Part shown: positions 44,866 through 53,417 of the stretch, in pieces
Numbering within the stretch: the first letter of the stretch is position 1
Layout: each line of letters starts with the position of its first letter
DNA from: CAJXYS01 sp913063035
Lineage (GTDB): Bacteria; Pseudomonadota; Alphaproteobacteria; Rhodobacterales; Rhodobacteraceae
Assembly: GCF_050586465.1 (NCBI RefSeq)
Contig: NZ_JBOCEG010000004.1
Location: 124,001-188,000, forward strand
Direction of reading: 5' to 3'
DNA: 64,000 nucleotides
The notes under the pieces: generated by a model
Database searches by the model: none
Told to the model about the DNA's origin: nothing
The model's input: only the letters and a program-made list of their open reading frames with translations
Program-made: the position numbers and the translations under genes

Positions 44866-45407
44866 TGTCCCGCATCGACGAGTCCCGCGATTTCATCCCG
44901 GTCCGCATCGCGGTGCTGACGGTATCCGACACGCGCACCCCCGAGGACGACCGCTCGGGCGACACGCTGGCCGCGCGCATCCGGCGGGCCGGCCACGTCC
45001 TGGCCGACCGCAAGATCCTGCGCGACGAGCGCGCCGAGATCGCGACCCAGCTGCGCGCCTGGTGCGACGATCGCGGCGTGGACGTGGTGCTGAGCACCGG
45101 CGGGACGGGGCTGACCGGCCGCGACGTGACGGTGGAGGCGCATCGCGACGTCTACGAGAAAGAGATCGAGGCCTTCGGCACCGTCTTCACCATCGTGTCG
45201 ATGAAGAAGATCGGGACCTCGGCGATCCAGTCGCGCGCCTGTGGCGGGGTGGCGAACGGCACCTATCTCTTCGCCCTGCCGGGCAGCACCGGGGCCTGCA
45301 AGGACGCCTGGGACGAGATCCTCGAGCCGCAGCTCGATTACCGGCACATGCCCTGCAACTTCGTGGAGATCCTGCCGCGGCTCGACGAGCACAAGCGCCG
45401 GAAATGA
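44865..45407 (+). CDS. moaB: Molybdopterin biosynthesis protein MoaB
   Basis: The 180-residue MoCF-fold protein has SDTRTPEDDRSGDTLA at the start, VVLSTGGTGLTGRDVT in the middle and the LPGSTGACKDAWD segment. MoaB/MogA proteins adenylate molybdopterin before molybdenum insertion. This one is about the length of MoaB. Its stop overlaps the NUDIX start by 4 bp. Confidence 0.92.
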   Translation: MSRIDESRDFIPVRIAVLTVSDTRTPEDDRSGDTLAARIRRAGHVLADRKILRDERAEIATQLRAWCDDRGVDVVLSTGGTGLTGRDVTVEAHRDVYEKEIEAFGTVFTIVSMKKIGTSAIQSRACGGVANGTYLFALPGSTGACKDAWDEILEPQLDYRHMPCNFVEILPRLDEHKRRK

Positions 45408-45874
45408 CCGGCGACGGCTTCGTGCCGCTGGGGGATCTGTCGGGCGCGGGCGACGGCTGCGCGGCCCTGGTGCTGGCACGGGACCGGGCCGGCCGGGTCC
45501 TGATGCAGCTGCGCGACGATCTGCCGGGGCTCGCCGGCGCGGGGCAGTGGGCGCTTTTCGGCGGCGAGGTCGAGCCGGGCGAGAGCCTCGCCGGGGCCGC
45601 CGCGCGCGAATTCGCCGAGGAAACCGGGATCGCCGTGGACCCGGCCGACCTCGCGCCGCGGTTCCGCCTGCTGGGCATGCCGCCGCGGCGCTACATGCTC
45701 CATGTCTTCGCGCTCGTGCGCCCCGTGGCGCCCGAGGACCTGCGCCTGGGCGAAGGTGCGGGCTTCGCGTTTCTCACGGCGGCACAGGCCGGGCGCTACG
45801 AGCTTGTACCCCAGATCCGCCGGGTGCTGATCGCGGCCGGTCTCGCGACGGAAAATCCCCGCACGGACGTGTGA
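45404..45874 (+). CDS. NUDIX hydrolase
   Basis: The ATG overlaps the moaB stop. The 156-residue product carries the NUDIX box GGEVEPGESLAGAAAREFAE followed by ETGI (G-x5-E-x7-R-E-x2-E-E-x-G). This fold hydrolyses nucleoside diphosphates linked to other moieties, with Mg2+. The substrate cannot be told from the sequence, though sanitising oxidised nucleotides is one option. The first 20 residues and the ending are variable. Confidence 0.87.
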   Translation: MTGDGFVPLGDLSGAGDGCAALVLARDRAGRVLMQLRDDLPGLAGAGQWALFGGEVEPGESLAGAAAREFAEETGIAVDPADLAPRFRLLGMPPRRYMLHVFALVRPVAPEDLRLGEGAGFAFLTAAQAGRYELVPQIRRVLIAAGLATENPRTDV

Positions 45875-45961
45875 CAGTCATGCAGTGGACCCGCGCCGCC
45901 GGGCTGCTATCCTGTCGACCCGGGGCGCCGCGGGCGTGCCGTTACCGGAGTGTCCTTCACC

Positions 45962-47428
45962 ATGCGCTTCCTGAGACGCAGCCTCGTCGGCCTGTTCCTC
46001 GCGGGTCTCACGCTCGGGCTCCTGGCCCTGGCCGGGCAGGGGGTGATGACCGCCCTGCAGGAGCGCTGGTCCGAGGCGCCGCCCGAGCGCCCGGCCCGCG
46101 AGCGGGTCTTCGCGGTCAACGTGATCCCGGTCGTCGGCACGGATATCCGGCCCGTCATGACGGCCTTCGGCGAGATCCGCTCGCGTCGGACGCTGGACCT
46201 GCGCGCCGCGGTGGGCGGCCCCGTGGTGGAACTGGCCGCCGATTTCGAGGAAGGCGGCAGCGTCGCGGCCGGGCAGCTCCTGCTGCGGATCGACCCGGCC
46301 GACGCGCAATCCGCGCTGGACGTGGCGCGCACCGATCTCTCCGAGGCCGAGGCCGAGCTGCGCGACGCCGTGCGCGCGCTGGCGCTCGCCCGTGACGAGT
46401 TGCGCGCCGCCGCGGACCAGGCGCGGTTGCGCGACCAGGCGCTCGCGCGCCAGCGGGACCTGCTCGGCCGCGGTGTCGGGACCGAGGCCGCCGTGGAAAC
46501 CGCGGAACTCGCCGCCTCCGCCGCAGAGCAGGCCGTGCTGGCCAAGCGCCAGGCCATCGCCCAGGCCGAGGCGCGCGTCGACCAGGCGCGCAACGCCGTG
46601 GCCCGGCGCGAGATCGGCCAGGCCGAGGCGGAACGGCGGCTTGCCGATACCGAGCTCCGGGCAGAATTCGCCGGCACGCTGAGCGACGTCGCCGTGGTCG
46701 AGGGCGGGCTTGTGGCCGCGAACGAGCGCGTGGCGCGTCTGATCGACCCCCGTGCGCTCGAGGTGTCTTTCCGGGTCTCGACCTCTCAATATGCGCGGCT
46801 TCTGGACGACACCGGACGGCTGCGCCCGGTTCCGGTCCGCGTCAAGCTGGACAATTTCGGCATCGATCTCGTGGCGCATGGCCAGGTATCCCGCGCCGGG
46901 GCCGCGGTCGGAGAGGGGCAGACGGGCCGGCTGATCTTCGCCACGCTGGACGGCAAGACCGCGATCGGCTTCCGCCCCGGCGATTTCGTCGCCGTCGAGA
47001 TCGAAGAGCCGGAACTGCCGAACGTGGCGGTCCTGCCCGCCACGGCGGTGGACGCGGCCGGCACGGTTCTCGTTCTGGGCGAGGATGACCGGCTGCTCGA
47101 ACGGCGCGTCGAGATCCTGCGCAAGCAGCGCAACGACGTGATCGTGCGGGCGCCGGATCTCCACGGTGCGGAGGTCGTGGCCGAGCGGACGCCGCTCATC
47201 GGTGCCGGGATCCGCGTCCGTCCGGTGCGCGCGGGCGACCGCGCCGACATGGCCGAGCCGCCCGATATGCTGGAGCTGACGCCGGAACGCCGGGCGCGGC
47301 TCCTGTCCTTCGTGGAGGGCAACGGCGCGATGCCGGAGGACGTCAAGGACCGGCTGCGCGCCCAGCTGCAGGAGACCCGCGTGCCCGCGCGCGTCGTCGA
47401 GCGGCTCGAAGCCCGGATCGGGGGCTGA
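45962..47428 (+). CDS. RND efflux periplasmic adaptor (membrane fusion) protein
   Basis: From the ATG at 45962 (GGAG upstream) the 488-residue protein has an N-terminal anchor (LVGLFLAGLTLGLLALAGQG), the split lipoyl domain (RTLDLRAAVGGPVVELAADF), a long coiled-coil hairpin between the halves, and a beta-barrel region (GFRPGDFVAVEIEEPELPNV). It links an inner-membrane RND pump to an outer-membrane channel. The 45-residue C-terminal helical extension (LSFVEGNGAMPEDVKDRLRA) is unusual. It is 3 bp upstream of the pump gene. Confidence 0.9.
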   Translation: MRFLRRSLVGLFLAGLTLGLLALAGQGVMTALQERWSEAPPERPARERVFAVNVIPVVGTDIRPVMTAFGEIRSRRTLDLRAAVGGPVVELAADFEEGGSVAAGQLLLRIDPADAQSALDVARTDLSEAEAELRDAVRALALARDELRAAADQARLRDQALARQRDLLGRGVGTEAAVETAELAASAAEQAVLAKRQAIAQAEARVDQARNAVARREIGQAEAERRLADTELRAEFAGTLSDVAVVEGGLVAANERVARLIDPRALEVSFRVSTSQYARLLDDTGRLRPVPVRVKLDNFGIDLVAHGQVSRAGAAVGEGQTGRLIFATLDGKTAIGFRPGDFVAVEIEEPELPNVAVLPATAVDAAGTVLVLGEDDRLLERRVEILRKQRNDVIVRAPDLHGAEVVAERTPLIGAGIRVRPVRAGDRADMAEPPDMLELTPERRARLLSFVEGNGAMPEDVKDRLRAQLQETRVPARVVERLEARIGG

Positions 47429-47431
47429 CCG

Positions 47432-50400
47432 ATGGCCGAGCGCCGCGCCCCGAAAGCCGCTGTCGGGCTCCTCTCCTATTTCGCCAGGCACCGGACGGCG
47501 GCGAACCTGTTGCTGGTGGTGCTGATCGCGCTGGGCCTGGCGGCATTCCCGCGGATGCGGGCGCAGTTCTTCCCCGACGTGATCATCGACAACGTCTCGG
47601 TCTCGGTCGCCTGGCAGGGCGCCGGGGCCGAGGACGTGGATGCCGCCATCGTGCAGGTGCTCGAACCCGCGCTTCTCGCCGTGGAAGGCGTCGAGTCGAG
47701 CGCGGCGACCTCGCGCGAGGGGCGCGCCGCGATAGAGCTGGATTTCGAACCGGGCTGGGACATGGCCCGCGCCGCCGACGACGTGCAGGTGGCCGTGGAC
47801 GCCGTGACGGACCTGCCCGAGGAGGCCGAGGAGCCCGTGGTGCGCCGCGGCGCGTGGCGCGACCGGGTGACAGACGTCGTGATCACCGGCCCGGTTTCGG
47901 TCGAGCAGCTGGGCCGTTTCGCCGACGAGTTCGTCACCCGGCTTTTCGCGGCCGGGGTCACGCGGACGACGATCCGGGGGCTCGAGGCCCCGGAAACCGT
48001 GGTGGAGGTGCCTGAAGCCGCGCTGATCGAGCATGACGTGAGCCTGTCGCAGATCGCGCAGGCCATCGGCGCCGAGGCGGACACCGACCCGGCCGGCGAC
48101 GTGGCCGGCGGCGCGGCGCGGGTCCGCACGGGCGTGGCCAAGCGTGATTACGACGAGATCGCCGGAATCGTGATCCGGTCCGACCCGGACGGATCGACGC
48201 TCACCGTGGGCGATCTCGGCACCGTCCGGGTGGAGGGCATCGACCGCGCGCGCGCCTATTTCGCCGGCCCGGACCCCGCGATCTCGCTCAGGGTCGACCG
48301 GTCCGACAAGGGCGACGCCATCGCGATCCAGCGCCAGGTCGAGGAGGTGGCCGCCGAGATGGGAGCGACCCTGCCCGAGGGCGTGAAGATCGAGCTGATC
48401 CGCACCCGCGCCGAGGCGATCACCGGCCGGCTCGACATCCTGTTCGACAACGGGATGCTGGGGCTGACGCTGGTGGTCCTGCTGTTGTTCCTGTTTCTCA
48501 ACGCGCGCACCGCGTTCTGGGTGGCGGCGGGCATTCCCGTCGCCATGCTGGCCGCGGTGGCGCTGATGTATGCCTTCGGGCTGACGCTCAACATGATCTC
48601 GCTCTTCGCGCTGCTCATCACGCTCGGCATCGTGGTCGACGATGCCATCGTCGTGGGCGAGCATGCCGACTTCCGCGCGCGCCAGCTGGGCGAGCCCCCG
48701 GTCGTGGCGGCCGAGAACGCCGCCAACCGCATGGCCGCGCCGGTCTTCTCGGCGACGCTGACGACGGTGATCGCCTTCTTCGCGCTGGTTGCCATCGGCG
48801 GGCGCTTCGGCGACCTGATCTCCGACATTCCCTTCACGGTGATCGTGGTGCTGATCGCATCGCTGATCGAGTGTTTCCTGATCCTGCCGAACCACATGGC
48901 GCATGCGTTGCGCCACACGGCCGCGCGGCACTGGTACGACGCGCCCTCGCGCGTGGTGAATGCCGGCTTCACCTGGGTCCGGCGGACGATCTTCCGCCGG
49001 CTCATCCGGCTGGTGATCTGGGCCCGCTACCCGGCGCTTGCGCTGACCGTTTTCCTGTTTTCGACGCAGGCGGTGCTGTTCATCCGCGGCGATGTGCAGT
49101 GGCGGTTCTTCAACGCGCCGGAACTCGGCTCGGTCACGGGGAATTTCGCCATGGTCACCGGCGCCGGCCGCGACGACACGATGGAGATGATGCGCGAGCT
49201 GCAGCGCGCGACCGAGGCGCTGGGGGCACGCTACGCGGAAGAATACGGCCGTAACCCGATCGACTATGCCCTGGCCGAAATCGGGGGCAACACCGGGCGC
49301 GGCCTCTCGGGGGCCGACACCAAGGAGCCCGACCAGCTGGGCGGGATCGCCATCGAGCTGATCGACGCGGACCTTCGGCCCTATTCCTCGTTCGAGTTCG
49401 TCGCCGCCTTGCAGGACGAGGTGCAGCGTCACCCGCTGCTCGAGACGCTCAGCTTCCGGGGCTGGCGCGGCGGGCCGGGCGGCGACTCGCTGTCGGTGCA
49501 GTTCTACGGGGCCGACAGCGAGACGCTCAAGGCCGCCGCCGAGTCGCTGAAGACGGCGGTCATGGACTACCCCGAGGTATCGGCCGTCGAGGACAGCCTG
49601 GCCTATGACAAGGAAGAACTGGTGCTGGAGCTGACCCCGCAGGGCGAGGCGCTGGGGTTCACCATCGACGGGCTCGGCCGCGTGCTCCGCGACCGGCTGA
49701 ACGGGGTGGAGGCCGCGAGCTACCCGGCCGGACCGCGCTCGGCCACGATCCGGGTGGAGCTGCCCGAGGACGAGTTGACCGCCGATTTCCTCGACCGCAC
49801 CGTGATGCGGACCACCGCCGGCGGCTACGTGCCCCTGGCCGATATCGTCACCGTCACCTCGCGCACGGGCTTTTCCACCATCCGGCGCGAAAACGGCCTG
49901 CGCGTCGTCAGCGTCACCGGTGACATCGCCGAGGACGATCCGGCCCGCGCCACCGAGATCCAGGACACCCTGCGCGAGACGATCCTGCCCGAGATCGAGA
50001 CGGCGCAGGGCGTCGCCTGGACGATGACCGGTCTCGCCGAGCAGGAGCGCGACTTCCTGTCGGATGCGCGCACGGGCTTCATCCTGTGCCTCATGGGGAT
50101 CTACCTGACGCTGGCCTGGATCTTCGCCAGCTGGACGCGGCCTGCCGTCGTGATGGCGATCATTCCCTTCGGGCTCGTGGGGGCGATCTGGGGGCATTAC
50201 GTCTGGGGCGTGCCGCTGTCCATGTTCACGGTCGTCGGGCTGATCGGCATGACGGGGATCATCATCAACGACAGCATCGTCCTGGTCTCGACCATCGACG
50301 AGTACGCGCAGGATCGGGGGCTGATCCCGGCGATCGTCGACGGTGCCGCCGACCGGTTGCGGCCGGTCCTGCTGACGACCGCGACGACGGTGCTGGGGCT

Positions 50401-50821
50401 GGCGCCGCTGCTTTACGAGAGTTCTCAGCAGGCGCAGTTCCTGAAGCCGACCGTCATCACGCTGGTCTACGGGCTCGGCTTCGGCATGTTCCTCGTTCTG
50501 ATCGTGGTGCCGGCGCTGCTTGCGGTGCAGATGGATATCGGCCGCCAAGTCGCCGGGTTGCGCCGGGTCGTGTCGGGGCGGGCCGGGGCGCCGGGCGCGG
50601 CCGTGGGCGTTGCGGCGCTGGGTGCGGCGGGTCTCTTTGCCGCGACGCTCGGCCATGTGGCCGTGACGGGCGCGCTGCCGGCCGCGCTGGCCGGGCTGCC
50701 GGTGCCGGACGGCATGACCGGTGCGTTCCTTCTCTTCGCGGGTGGGCTGGCGGTGCTGACGCTGCTGGTCTACCTCGTGGCGGCGCTGGCACTCTCCGTC
50801 GCGCCGCGCCGCCGGGGCTGA
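47432..50821 (+). CDS. RND-family efflux transporter permease
   Basis: The 1129-residue inner-membrane pump begins with the first helix (TAANLLLVVLIALGLAAFPR), has two large periplasmic loops and the TM4 proton-relay motif GIVVDDAIVVGEHADFR. Second-half landmarks include GMTGIIINDSIVLVSTIDEY and a final cluster of helices. The C-terminal region (about 1040-1129) adds two extra hydrophobic segments beyond the standard 12. The substrate is unknown, with no outer-membrane channel gene beside it. Confidence 0.92.
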   Translation: MAERRAPKAAVGLLSYFARHRTAANLLLVVLIALGLAAFPRMRAQFFPDVIIDNVSVSVAWQGAGAEDVDAAIVQVLEPALLAVEGVESSAATSREGRAAIELDFEPGWDMARAADDVQVAVDAVTDLPEEAEEPVVRRGAWRDRVTDVVITGPVSVEQLGRFADEFVTRLFAAGVTRTTIRGLEAPETVVEVPEAALIEHDVSLSQIAQAIGAEADTDPAGDVAGGAARVRTGVAKRDYDEIAGIVIRSDPDGSTLTVGDLGTVRVEGIDRARAYFAGPDPAISLRVDRSDKGDAIAIQRQVEEVAAEMGATLPEGVKIELIRTRAEAITGRLDILFDNGMLGLTLVVLLLFLFLNARTAFWVAAGIPVAMLAAVALMYAFGLTLNMISLFALLITLGIVVDDAIVVGEHADFRARQLGEPPVVAAENAANRMAAPVFSATLTTVIAFFALVAIGGRFGDLISDIPFTVIVVLIASLIECFLILPNHMAHALRHTAARHWYDAPSRVVNAGFTWVRRTIFRRLIRLVIWARYPALALTVFLFSTQAVLFIRGDVQWRFFNAPELGSVTGNFAMVTGAGRDDTMEMMRELQRATEALGARYAEEYGRNPIDYALAEIGGNTGRGLSGADTKEPDQLGGIAIELIDADLRPYSSFEFVAALQDEVQRHPLLETLSFRGWRGGPGGDSLSVQFYGADSETLKAAAESLKTAVMDYPEVSAVEDSLAYDKEELVLELTPQGEALGFTIDGLGRVLRDRLNGVEAASYPAGPRSATIRVELPEDELTADFLDRTVMRTTAGGYVPLADIVTVTSRTGFSTIRRENGLRVVSVTGDIAEDDPARATEIQDTLRETILPEIETAQGVAWTMTGLAEQERDFLSDARTGFILCLMGIYLTLAWIFASWTRPAVVMAIIPFGLVGAIWGHYVWGVPLSMFTVVGLIGMTGIIINDSIVLVSTIDEYAQDRGLIPAIVDGAADRLRPVLLTTATTVLGLAPLLYESSQQAQFLKPTVITLVYGLGFGMFLVLIVVPALLAVQMDIGRQVAGLRRVVSGRAGAPGAAVGVAALGAAGLFAATLGHVAVTGALPAALAGLPVPDGMTGAFLLFAGGLAVLTLLVYLVAALALSVAPRRRG

Positions 50822-50826
50822 CCGGC

Positions 50827-51660
50827 TCAGCCGCCGTCGCAGCCCTGGATGTCGACGGCCCTTTCGCTGCCGAGCAGGGTGATGCGCAGGGCCGACCGAT
50901 CCAGCATCAGCGCGCCGCCATAGTCGATGATCTCGGCCGTCGCGGTGAGCGCACCGTCCGCGCGGCGGACGTCGGCCTCGCCGATCCAGACATCCGGGTC
51001 CGGCAGTTCGAACACGACCGCCGGCGTCCCGGCGCCGAGCGACGGGACCGCCATCCGCGCGGTCAGTTCCATTCCGTCGCCCGCCGGGGCAAGGCGGCAG
51101 GTGACCCTGCCCACCCCGGCCGCGGCGGCGGTTTCCGGCTCGGTGGCCAGCGCCGCCGTGATGCGCGGATCGGGCGCCCCCCCGGCCGGAAGAACGGCCC
51201 GCACCGAGAAATCGACCGGCATGCAGATATCCTCGCACACCCCGATCTCCATCCGGGCGCTGATCGTGATCGGATCCGCCCCTGCATGGGGGGTGATCCG
51301 CAGCGGCAACACCACTTCGTCGCTGTAGCCGATGGACCGCATCCCGCTGACCACGAAAATCTCTGGGCGCGGCCAGTGGGGATCCACCCGGTCAAGGTTC
51401 TCGGATCCGTCCCAGTCGAAGCGTGGCGGGATCCCGGCATCCCCCGGGGCGCGCCAGTAGGTCTTCCAGCCGGGGGCCAGCTGCAGACGTAGCGCGGCCA
51501 TATGCGTGCCGTCGGCCTGGCGCCACCCGGGCAGGAGCCGCGCCTCGACGGCGTCCCGGGGCGTGACGATATCGGCCGCGCCGGCGCCGGGCAGACCGAT
51601 CAGCGCGGCGGCCAGAACGGCTGCGAAAGGTGGTGAAAAAAACGTCATGCGCGTCAACAT
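50827..51660 (-). CDS. DsbD N-terminal-like thiol-disulfide domain protein
   Basis: The product has a signal peptide (MTFFSPPFAAVLAAALIG), a beta-rich body (WKTYWRAPGDAGIPPRFDWD) and the C-x3-C site GVCEDICMPV. That resembles the periplasmic alpha domain of DsbD, which receives electrons from the membrane part. It has no thioredoxin-like or membrane domain, so it depends on another partner. Start among three close Met codons is uncertain (51648-51666). It ends 5 bp after the convergent RND gene. Confidence 0.8.
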   Translation of the reverse strand: MLTRMTFFSPPFAAVLAAALIGLPGAGAADIVTPRDAVEARLLPGWRQADGTHMAALRLQLAPGWKTYWRAPGDAGIPPRFDWDGSENLDRVDPHWPRPEIFVVSGMRSIGYSDEVVLPLRITPHAGADPITISARMEIGVCEDICMPVDFSVRAVLPAGGAPDPRITAALATEPETAAAAGVGRVTCRLAPAGDGMELTARMAVPSLGAGTPAVVFELPDPDVWIGEADVRRADGALTATAEIIDYGGALMLDRSALRITLLGSERAVDIQGCDGG

Positions 51661-51762
51661 AGGCATGTTGGCGCGCCGGCAAAATCACTTTTCCGTCCGT
51701 GGCCGGCCAAAGCCGGTGCGCCGGCCCTTGAACCCGGTCCCGGCAAGGCACATTGTCGATCC

Positions 51763-52338
51763 ATGACCGATACCGCCGTCGCCGAGTCCCTCAGCGGGAA
51801 ACTCCTCATCGCCATGCCGGGGATGTCCGACCCCCGTTTCGAGAAGAGCGTGGTCTATCTCTGCGCCCATTCCGCGGACGGCGCGATGGGGCTGATCGTG
51901 AACAAGCCGACGCCGGACCTGCGGTTTTCCGACCTGCTCGAACAGCTCGAGATCGCCCCGTCGGACGATACCTCGGCGATCCGGGTGCATTTCGGCGGGC
52001 CGGTCGAGCATGGCCGCGGCTTCGTGCTGCATTCCTCGGATTACCGCTCGAACGAGTCGACGCTGCAGGTGGACGAGGATTTCGGCATGACGGCGACGCT
52101 CGACATCCTCGAGGATATCGCGCGCGGCGCCGGCCCCGGCGCGTGCCTGCTGGCGCTGGGCTACGCTGGCTGGGGGCCCGGACAGCTTGAACAGGAACTG
52201 CAGGCCAATGGCTGGCTGACCTGCGCCGCAGCCCCCGATCTCGTCTTCAGCGCCGACGATGCCGGCAAGTGGACCGCCGCGCTGGAAAGCATGGGGATCA
52301 GCCCGAGTTTCCTGTCCGCCGACGGCGGATCGGCCTGA
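51763..52338 (+). CDS. YqgE/AlgH family protein
   Basis: The 191-residue protein has the family core LLIAMPGMSDPRFEKSVVYL, GLIVNKPTPDL, HFGGPVEHGRGFVLH and LGYAGWGPGQLEQEL. Members are conserved in proteobacteria, sometimes called AlgH. The biochemical role is not settled. It is only 2 bp from the end of the convergent TsaC-type gene. Confidence 0.92.
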   Translation: MTDTAVAESLSGKLLIAMPGMSDPRFEKSVVYLCAHSADGAMGLIVNKPTPDLRFSDLLEQLEIAPSDDTSAIRVHFGGPVEHGRGFVLHSSDYRSNESTLQVDEDFGMTATLDILEDIARGAGPGACLLALGYAGWGPGQLEQELQANGWLTCAAAPDLVFSADDAGKWTAALESMGISPSFLSADGGSA

Positions 52339-52340
52339 GG

Positions 52341-53324
52341 TCAGCCGCCCTGCGGCCGCGGCGCCGCGGCGCGCCTGAGCCGGTCGTTGATGGCCCGTCC
52401 AAGGCCGGTGTCCGGCACGGGCGAGACACAGGCGCGCGCCTTGCCGGACACCCGACCCAGCCTGTCGATTTCCCGCAGCGCGGCGAAGAGCGCGGCCGCG
52501 GCCTCGACCAGGTCGCCATTGGGCGACAGGTTCAGATCCGCCGCGCGTGCGGCCGGGCCGAAGCCCAGCCAGACTTCGTCGGCCGCGGGCGCGGCGCAGT
52601 CCAGGCGCAGCGCCATCTCCGGCGCGTAATGCGACGCCAGTTGTCCCGGGGCCTCGGGCGCGGTGCCGGGCGTCTCGGCGGCGGCGAGCGGGCGGCCGAG
52701 CGCGGTCTCGATCGCCTCGGCCGGCAATCCGCCCGGGCGCAGCAGGCGCGCACCGTCCGCACCCGTCGCCACGATGGTCGACTCCAGTCCGACCGTGCAG
52801 GCGCCCCCGTCGACGACCGCGGCGATCTTGCCGTCCAGCCCGTCCAGAACATGGGTCGCCGTCGTCGGGCTGACCCGTCCCGACGGATTGGCCGAGGGGG
52901 CGGCGACGGGGCCGCCGAAGGCGTTCAGCAGCGCCGCCGCGACCGGGTTCCCGGGCACCCGGATCGCGACGGTGGGCAGGCCGGCCGTGACGAGCTCGGA
53001 CAGGCCCGCGCCGGCCCGCACCGGCAGCACCAGGCTGAGCGGTCCGGGCCAGAAGGCGTCGGCCAGCCGGTCCGCGTCCGTGTCGAAAACCGCGATCTCG
53101 CGCGCGGCTGCCGCATCGGCCACATGCACGATCAGCGGGTTGAAGGCCGGCCGGCCCTTGGCCGCGAAGATGCCTGCGACGGCGGTGGCGTTCCGCGCAT
53201 CGGCGCCGAGCCCGTAGACGGTCTCGGTCGGGAAGGCCACGAGGCGGCCCGCCGCCAGCAGGTCCGCGGCACGGGCAAGCCCGTCTGCGTCGGGCCTCAG
53301 CTTTTCGGTCGTCTCGAGGTTCAT
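52341..53324 (-). CDS. tsaC: L-threonylcarbamoyladenylate synthase (Sua5/YciO/YrdC type)
   Basis: From the ATG at 53324 the 327-residue product has the YrdC domain (FPTETVYGLGADARNATAV, KGRPAFNPLIVHV, VAAPSANPSGRVSPT and the VGLESTIV loop), followed by a linker and the Sua5 C-terminal domain with SHYAPEMALRL. It makes threonylcarbamoyl-AMP for the t6A modification of tRNA position 37. The presence of the extra domain marks it as Sua5-type rather than short TsaC. Confidence 0.92.
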   Translation of the reverse strand: MNLETTEKLRPDADGLARAADLLAAGRLVAFPTETVYGLGADARNATAVAGIFAAKGRPAFNPLIVHVADAAAAREIAVFDTDADRLADAFWPGPLSLVLPVRAGAGLSELVTAGLPTVAIRVPGNPVAAALLNAFGGPVAAPSANPSGRVSPTTATHVLDGLDGKIAAVVDGGACTVGLESTIVATGADGARLLRPGGLPAEAIETALGRPLAAAETPGTAPEAPGQLASHYAPEMALRLDCAAPAADEVWLGFGPAARAADLNLSPNGDLVEAAAALFAALREIDRLGRVSGKARACVSPVPDTGLGRAINDRLRRAAAPRPQGG

Positions 53325-53417
53325 GGTGACGTGGCGTCCGGGCGCTGTCGGAAAACTTGTCGTGGCGGTGACCGGCATAGCTTGTTATTCCACGCATTGC
53401 CAAGACGGGAGGGTTGG

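Noticed and set aside
45878..51238. A 1786-residue leftward open frame opposite the RND pair
   Set aside because: It is antisense to two clear genes, is Arg/His/Gly-rich without any domain and results from high-GC codon bias.
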